This document shows positions 58,087 to 64,000 of a DNA stretch of 64,000 bases, in pieces (positions within the stretch are counted from its first letter, which is position 1; each line of letters begins with the position of its first letter). The translations under genes were made by a program, and so were the position numbers. The notes beneath the pieces are model-generated. The model was not told the DNA's origin, did not search any database, and saw only the letters and a program-made list of their open reading frames with translations. Source of the stretch: Microglena sp. YARC (lineage: Eukaryota; Chlorophyta; Chlorophyceae; Chlamydomonadales; Chlamydomonadaceae); contig CM039465.1 of NCBI GenBank assembly GCA_022414725.1, positions 20,784,613 to 20,848,612 of the forward strand, written 5' to 3'.

Positions 58087-59467
58087 CCTGTCTGTATGCA
58101 GGGTGTGTGTGCGTGTGGTGGTGGTGGTGGTGGTGGTAGTGGTGGTGGGCAGGAGGACAGATTTTGGACCGGATCATCAATACGGTGTTACAAATGTCTA
58201 CCCACCTGTCCTCAGCATCCTTGGACCAGCATTCCTGGGTCAGTTGCTTGAACTCTGCTGGTGTTGATGATGGGAATGCGGGCCTCTTGCCTTGCTGCGC
58301 CACCTGATGACCAAGGAGAGCCTTCGGGGTACCCCTGATAGTGAGGGATGAGACAGAAGGTAAGTACAGGATGCAATGGAAGGTCACAGACTTGAGAAGA
58401 GGGGGTGGGGGCAAAGAACACGTCCAGTCCTGCATCTATATCGAATGGGGGCCTCTTGCCTTGCTGCGCCACCTGATGACCAAGGAGCGCCTTCGGGGTA
58501 CACCTGATCGTGAGGGATGAGACAGAAGGTAAGTACAGGATGCAATGGAAGGTCGCAGACTTGAGAAGAGGGGGTGGGGGTGAAGAACGAGTCCAGTCCT
58601 ACGTCAATATCAAATCTTGCCTTGCTGCACCACTGAGACAGAAGGTAAGTTCAGGATGCCACGTACGTCATGTTTAAAAACATGACATTCTGTTTTACAG
58701 TATCATTGAATTATGTCATTGTTTGACAATATCATTGAAATTATAGACTTTCGCAGAGGTGAGAGAATGCCCTAGAGGAGTCCTGCAACCTATGCAGCCG
58801 TGCAAGCAATCCAGCCAGCCATGCAAGCAATCTAGCTAGCCACCGAGACCGATTGACCATACACAGTTGATAGCTCGAAACAGGCAGACGGCAGATAACG
58901 ATATGGAATACATTTGGAAACATGAAGGGCGGGCAGTTTAGATAGGGAGCGCAGGAAGGGCCGGCCAGGGTGAAGAAGCACAGAGAAGCGCAGCTGCGAA
59001 TTCGTTTTTCAGTTCACCTGAGGCGGTCAGCCGGTAATTGAAATCTTTTGTGCGGTCGGAAGTCGAAGGCAGGGCGAGATTGCGAGCAAAATGCGCTGAA
59101 TCATGATAAAGCTCACAGGGGGAGCGACCAAATTGGTCCCTATACATTTTGGTTCAAACTTCGGCAGTACAGTACGGCAGGCAGTTGTCCGTGCCCGCCC
59201 CCTGCCCCCGCCCCCCTATACACGAACGAACCTGTATTTTTACATATATATATAGATGTATGTATATATGTACGTATGTATGTATGTATGTATGCATGTG
59301 TGTATGTATGTATGTATGTATGTATGTATGTGTGTATGCATGTGTGTATGTATGTATGTATGTATGTATGTATGTATGTATGTATGCATGTATGTATCTA
59401 GTACGGTAGCCTGTGTGGCGGTGGCCACACCTACTCACACCTACTCACACCTACTGTCACTCTCAAG

Positions 59468-59507
<40 letters not shown>

Positions 59508-61977
59508 CATAGTACGGTGCCCGTTTGGCCTTTGGCCACACCTATTTGGGGCTGGTTACATAAAGGTTTACACTTGAAGCCCCCCTCATTCACACACCAC
59601 CACCACCAAACCATTAACCGCCCCCTCCCCCTCCCCTCCCGTTGGCCACACCTGTTTTGGGCTGGGTTGCAAAGAGGTTTTCTCTGCAGTGCATGCAACT
59701 TAAAACATGGACGGACGCATGTCCCTTTAATCCCCCCCCCCACCCACCCACCCACCCACCCAACCATGTACCCCCACCCACAAACATACTCCCTTACTCT
59801 TCCTGACATATTTCCTGACTCCATCCCTTATTCCCTTCCCCCACCACAGCCATCCCACCAGCCCCCACCCTCTCCCCACTCTCCTCCCTCCCCTCCCTCA
59901 TACACGCACCCACCAGCTCACTCATACTCCATATCTGCCTCCCTCCACTTCAGCTGTGGGCTTTGCCATAGCTGAAAGGCATACGGGACGAAGAGCATCG
60001 ACAACGTTTGCACATCGTCCGACTCCGCCAAAAGCATCGGACCTGCTTCCCTGCCACCTCAGCTGTGATCGATAGTCGACCTCACTGAAAAAGCTGAACC
60101 TGCGCAATCGCAACTGTACATAGCCAATCTTCTTCTTAGGGAGCATGTATTCAGGTCGGCCGAAGAACAATCCTGTTCACCGCAACTGCTCCCGATGTCA
60201 ACACAATCTGAGACTTGGAAACATTGCTAGGTACATCCATTCAACTTGCCGCGTGCTCGCTGTAGCACAATTCACAGCGACGACATATTTCTCGTTGCAG
60301 TGGGAAGAAGTTGCAGTCAAGTTGCTGATTTTAGATGTTCAGTCAAGTTAGGGCGAGAATGCTCAGCGAGATTTTTCATTCGGTCAACTTTGATGCGTAA
60401 TTGCTATGGCACAATGCGGAGCGACATGTTTCTCAATGCAGTGGGTAGAATTTGCAGTCAAGTTTGTGACATGGGATGGATGCAATTCGGACATTTCTGA
60501 CAGGTCGTCTGACTCACCACATCACCTCCCGTTGTGCGCAGCGACAGGTCTCTTAATGCAAGGGAAAGGTCTTGCAGAGATGCAGGGGGAAAAGCTTGTA
60601 GGAAGACAAACTGCAGCGCTACCGAAATCAGGTGGATGAACCCAGGCGGGAAAAGGAGAAATCGGGCGGGATGCGCAACAGATAGAATACGCATGAGGCG
60701 AAGGTTGCACAAGGCAGAATTCACAGGAGGCCAAATCAGGCAGAAGTTGAAGCAGGAGGGATTAAAAGCGGGAATTGGCTGGGCGGGAAGTCGGTTAAGT
60801 CGGTTACGCGATGACACGACCACGACCACGACCACGACCGCCGTGATTTCTTTATATATATAGATGTATGTATGTATGTAAGTCTGTCTGTCAGTCAGTC
60901 AGTCAGTCAGTCAGTCAGTCTGTCTGTATGCATGTATGTATTATACAGTCTAGGGGTAGGCCAGATAGGCTAAAGGGACTTGCCCAACCGTGACAGGAAG
61001 GGATAAAAAAAGCATTGATTAAGTGAATCCCAAACAATCCCTTTACCAACTGGGGCCCTGAGTTCATGCTACAGTGATGATTTCATTCTGGAATTATAAT
61101 TTAATTGTCATCCCATATAAAATTTGTGAGTGACGTTTCGTGGGGAGGAGTGCGTGATCACCAGAAACAAGTCCTAGTCAGCGACGGGGAAAATTGGCGG
61201 AAAATTGGCGGAGAGTGTTGGCAATCGGAACAACAGGTGGCAACCGAATGGAGCAGACCGAAGCCAGTTAGTTATGAGACGGTTGGCTGACGTGTCTAGA
61301 GAGCGTGATCAACAGCATTGCATTGCATAGATAGATAGATACCGTACTCTAAAATTGACACGGAAATTTAGCGTTTTTTAAATTTGACGTTTCTTTCTGG
61401 CGACGACATCTGAACAGGTACAGTGGTGCATGGAACTGAGCACCCCTCGAACCCAGGATTGACAAATCTGCGGGACGGTTTCGCCCGGCCTTGCACACTG
61501 CGCAACCCGTTTTTGATCCCACAGAACCCCAGTTTAGCCCCTTTGCGTCCCCCTGAAGAAAAACGTCAATTTTTTGACGTTTTATAAACGTCAAATTTCT
61601 GTGTCAGCACGGTACTCCCCATATAATATATAATCCCCACATACTCCCAATCCGGTTTTTAGGCACCTCCTAGACACTCTTTAGGCCATGTGTGGATCTC
61701 CCTATATACCCCCTGTACGGGTATCCCCATATACCCCCTTTACAGTCTTTAAGCACTAAGACACTCCCTAGATACTTCATAAATACTACTAGCAGAAAAC
61801 AGCTTTGGTGGCCGTACCGCAACTGTATATGGGGGTCGACTGTAACATGTCTACACACAACACATAGGACACTCACTTGTAAGGAGCCCCCCCTGTGTAG
61901 AGCTCCCACAAAGTGATTCCATAAGCGTACACGTCCCCTGCCTTGCTCATGCGCCCATTTGTGAGAAGCTCAGGCGA
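56957..61977 (-). CDS. Protein kinase, C-terminal part (TKL-like), 5' incomplete
   Basis: Four exons (61977-61877, 58334-58206, 57664-57526, 57109-56957) join in phase: 522 nt, 173 residues plus TGA. Motifs in order: SPELL of the P+1 loop (APE equivalent), DVYAYGITLWELYTG (subdomain IX, invariant Asp), GTPKALLGHQVAQQGKRPAF, ECWSKDAEDRPTMEHVVTRL (C-W and invariant Arg of subdomain XI), then a 90-residue Ser/Gly-rich tail. D-V-Y-(A/S)-(F/Y)-G and C-W-x-x-D-x-x-x-R-P are typical of tyrosine-kinase-like Ser/Thr kinases, abundant in green algae. The nucleotide-binding lobe, HRD and DFG motifs lie upstream and were not found before 64000. Confidence 0.85.
57130..57250. repeat. GT/GGGTTGG-rich tract
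   Basis: (GTGTGG)n then poly-G; on the minus strand it forms the C-rich tract before the terminal exon acceptor. Confidence 0.9.
57526..57664 (-). CDS. Kinase exon (subdomain XI end)
   Basis: Reads (R)PTMEHVVTRLRDMIKDSAGK then PAPLIDSGCTLPPSVPSSSP and SYTEPM. Acceptor C-rich...ccccag, donor GTAAGG. Confidence 0.9.
57665..58000 (-). repeat. Ghost copies of the kinase PTMEHVVTRL acceptor edge (3)
   Basis: Minus-strand 'ccccag|GCCTACCATGGAGCATGTGGTCACTCGCCTG' recurs at 57736-57770, 57838-57870 and 57965-58000 (variants GTTCACTTGTCTG, GCTCACTCGCCTG). Each follows a (GT)n/poly-G spacer of about 60-90 bp. Confidence 0.94.
58035..58145. repeat. (CTGT)n and (GGT)n microsatellites
   Basis: CTGT tetranucleotides 58040-58095; GGT trinucleotides 58115-58148. 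Confidence 0.95.
58206..58334 (-). CDS. Kinase exon (subdomains X-XI)
   Basis: Reads (K)GTPKALLGHQVAQQGKRPAF then PSSTPAEFKQLTQECWSKDA and EDR. Acceptor cctcactatcag, donor GTGGGT. The junction with exon 61877-61977 makes YK|GTPKALLGHQV. Confidence 0.92.
58335..58645 (-). repeat. Ghost copies of the kinase ALLGHQVAQQG exon start (2)
   Basis: Minus-strand 'catcaggtggcgcagcaaggcaagaggcccccatt' recurs at 58445-58515 with its own upstream 'cttctgtctcatccctcacgatcag'. A shorter one is at 58612-58650. About 175-bp units. Confidence 0.92.
58725..59230. other. Unassigned intron sequence
   Basis: No gene recognised; short (AGCCAGCCATGCAAGCAATC) duplication at 58795-58840. Confidence 0.4.
59240..59400. 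repeat. (TATG)n/(TGTA)n microsatellite
   Basis: Tetranucleotide repeat into which copy 3 of the 1.5-kb element appears inserted. Confidence 0.95.
59399..60850 (-). mobile_element. 1.5-kb Helitron-like element, copy 3
   Basis: Same hairpin/CTAG end (59399-59430; palindrome slightly changed, GTGTGGCGGTGGCCACAC) and same far end 'gaccgccgtgatttcttta'. Somewhat more diverged, poly-C tract expanded at 59470-59503. It sits in the kinase intron. Confidence 0.6.
60870..60945. repeat. (TATG)n, (GTCA)n and (GTCT)n microsatellites
   Basis: Tetranucleotide runs linking the 1.5-kb element to the next interspersed repeat. Confidence 0.93.
60946..61085 (+). repeat. CATA-linked short interspersed repeat, full copy
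   Basis: 'acagtctaggggtaggccagataggctaaagggacttgcccaaccgtgacaggaaggg' through 'ccctgagttcatgctacagtgatgattt'. Confidence 0.87.
61150..61290 (+). repeat. Short interspersed repeat related to 45455-45535 and 18300-18400
   Basis: 'ggcggagagtgttggcaatcgg.acaacaggtggcaac' and 'gaagccagttagttatgagacggttggctg' recur at the other two places (18300 inverted). Confidence 0.7.
61877..61977 (-). CDS. Kinase exon (subdomains VIII-IX)
   Basis: Reads SPELLTNGRMSKAGDVYAYG then ITLWELYTGGAPYK. Acceptor ataacacctgcag, donor GTGAGT. First base is codon position one. Confidence 0.93.
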
Positions 61978-61994
61978 CTGCAGGTGTTATGTGT

Positions 61995-62275
61995 TAGGTG
62001 TTAGGTGTGCACATATCAGATAGCAGTGATGGTGCTGATGAAAATGTAGGCAATGATATGATGAGGATGGAGATATGGATGGAGATGACGGTGAAGGGGA
62101 AGATTAAGGTGGAGAGGGAGAGGGAGAGGGAGAGGGAGAGGACGAGGAAAGGAAGAGGAAGAGGAAGAGGAAGAGGAAGAGGAAGAGGAAGAGAATGGAC
62201 AAAGAAATACAGATAAGATAAGACAAAGATAAGATTACGATGAAGACTAAGACAAAGACGATGTCTAGGAATGTA
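61995..62275. repeat. (GAGAGG)n, (GGAAGA)n purine-rich tract
   Basis: Hexanucleotide purine runs 62108-62200 in otherwise unassigned intron sequence. Confidence 0.85.
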
Positions 62276-62284
62276 GTATGGATG

Positions 62285-62785
62285 ATGGTTGGAGGAAGCT
62301 AGGCAACACTCCCCATGGGTCCATGAGTGTTGCCTAGCTTCCTATGGCTAACCATGACACACCATAGGTAACACTCCCCATGGGTCCATGAGTGTTGCCT
62401 AGCTTCCTATGACTAACCATGACACACCATAGGCAACACTCACCATGGGTCCATGAGTGTTGCCTAGCTTCCTATGACTAACCATGACACACCATAGGTA
62501 ACACTCCCCATGGGTCCATGAGTGTTGCCTAGCTTCCTATGACTAATCATGACACACCATAGGCAACACTCACCATGGGTCCATGAGTGTTGCCTAGCTT
62601 CCTATGACTAACCATGACACACCATAGGTAACACTCCCCATGGGTCCATGAGTGTTGCCTAGCTTCCTATGACTAACCATGACACACCATAGGTAACACT
62701 CCCCATGGGTCCATGAGTGTTGCCTAGCTTCCTATGACTAACCATGACACACCATAGGCAACACTCACCATGGGTCATGGTTAGT
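62285..62785. repeat. 64-bp minisatellite with palindrome, about 8 units
   Basis: Unit: 'aggcaacactcaccatgggtccatgagtgttgcctagcttcctatgactaaccatgacacaccat'. The centre AGGCAACACTCA-CCATGGGTCC-ATGAGTGTTGCCT is a near-perfect inverted repeat with 12-bp arms. On the minus strand each unit holds 'CATGGACCCATG|GTGAGTG', a good donor context, so it may be another ghost donor array. Confidence 0.85.
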
Positions 62786-62789
62786 AGCA

Positions 62790-62975
62790 ATACCGATCTG
62801 TCAATGTAAGTCATAATAATAATAGTCAGCCACCTTCACCATCATTCTGTGGAGAATGTGTGTCAAGAAAAACGACTAACCTTGATACACATTCTTTGCA
62901 TAAAGATGGTGAAGGCGAAGGCGAGGACAAAGATGGTGTCTAGGAATGATTGTGTATGATGGTTGGGGGAAGCAA
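62790..62975. other. Unassigned sequence with near-inverted motif
   Basis: 'acacattctttgcataaagatggtgaagg' and 'accttcaccatcattctgtggagaatgtgt' are partly complementary. No exon could be supported. Confidence 0.4.
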
Positions 62976-62979
62976 GGCC

Positions 62980-64000
62980 TAACCCACTGACCCACACCCA
63001 CTGACCCACACCCACAGACTCACACCCACTGACCCACACCCACTGACTCACACCCACTAACTCACACCCACTGACCTACACCCACTGATTCACACCCACT
63101 GACCCACACCCACTGACTCACACCCACTGACCCACACCCACAGACTCACTTCCACTGACTCACACCCACTGACCCACACCCACTGACTCACACCCACTGA
63201 CCCACACCCACAGACTCACTTCCACTGACTCACACCCACTGACCCACACCTACTGACTCACACCCACTGACCCACACCCACAGACTCACTTCCACTGACT
63301 CACACCCACTGACCCACACCCACTGACTCACACCCACTGACCCACACCCACAGACTCACTTCCACTGACTCACACCCACTGACCCACACCCACTGACTCA
63401 CACCCACTGACCCACACCCACAGACTCACTTCCACTGACTCACTTCCACTGACTCACACCCACTAACTCACACTCACTGACCTACACCCACTGACCCACA
63501 CCCACTGACCCACACCCACTGACTCACACCCACTGACCCACACCTACAGACTCACTTCCACTGTCTCACACCCACTGACCCACACCCACTGACTCACACC
63601 CACTGACCCACACCCACAGACTCACTTCCACTGACTCACACCCACTGACCCACACCCACTGACTCACACCCACTGACCCACACCCACAGACTCACTTTCA
63701 CTGACTCACACCCACTGACCCACACCCACTGACTCACACCCACTGACCCACACCCACAGACTCACTTCCACTGACTCACACCAACTGACCCACACCCACT
63801 GACTCACACCCACTGACCCACACCCACAGACTCACTTCCACTGACTCACTTCCACTGACTCACACCCAATAACTCACACCCACTGACCTACACCCACTGA
63901 TTCACACCCACTGACCCACACCCACTGACTCACACCCACTGACCCACGCCCACAGACTCACTTCCACTGACTCACTTCCACTGACTCACACCCACTGACC
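62980..64000. repeat. CACACCCACTGACCCACACCCACTGACT minisatellite
   Basis: 15-bp half-units (CACACCCACTGACCC, CACACCCACTGACTC, CACTTCCACTGACTC) in higher-order groups of about 90-100 bp running to the window end. Confidence 0.95.

Overview
The window is nuclear DNA of a eukaryote. It has spliced genes with GT-AG introns, LINE/SINE/DIRS-type retroelements, and vast simple repeats. Short runs of plant-type telomere repeat (CCCTAAA/TTTAGGG) occur at 1-60, 13300-13650 and 29460-29600. The minus-strand RAD51D resembles the land-plant protein more closely than the animal one. A green alga (prasinophyte or other chlorophyte with a bloated, repeat-rich genome) fits best; the species cannot be fixed from the sequence.

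Three genes could be assembled by reading exons through the repeats and requiring reading-frame phase to close at every junction. (1) Plus strand, 2116-35516: 15 recognised exons, 944 residues visible, 5' end not found. The C-terminal third is a TIR-like 'F-V-x-H-x-W' domain of the kind seen in algal proteins. Coding DNA is about 8% of the gene. (2) Minus strand, 52779-36419: RAD51D, a RecA-family recombination-repair paralog, in nine exons (449 residues) whose phases close exactly. (3) Minus strand, 61977-56957: the C-terminal part of a TKL-like protein kinase in four exons; its N-terminal half lies upstream or beyond the window. Genes 1 and 2 converge with about 900 bp between them; gene 3 is upstream of gene 2 on the same strand.

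The striking feature is the structure of the introns. In nearly every one, the few tens of bases spanning an exon/intron border (splice site plus adjoining coding sequence) are reiterated in tandem inside the intron, from one copy to about 74. Acceptor borders are copied upstream of the real acceptor and donor borders downstream of the real donor. The stop-codon ends of genes 1 and 3 are also copied downstream. These 'ghost exon edges' explain most of the minisatellites here, including the 5.6-kb array of 75-bp units at 6956-12534. Its last seven units are open in the frame of the following exon, so use of an upstream acceptor would add multiples of 25 residues.

The rest is mobile and simple-sequence DNA: a degenerate DIRS/PAT-like tyrosine-recombinase retroelement with split direct repeats (23731-27604, antisense in a gene 1 intron); three copies of a 1.5-kb element whose end looks like a Helitron 3' terminus; a MITE with about 33-bp inverted repeats; a tRNA-headed SINE; a second short interspersed family linked to (CATA)n; LINE remnants; and long arrays of CAT/CAC, a 21-bp T-rich unit, AATGT, GT/G-rich and CCCACTGACCCACA-type repeats.
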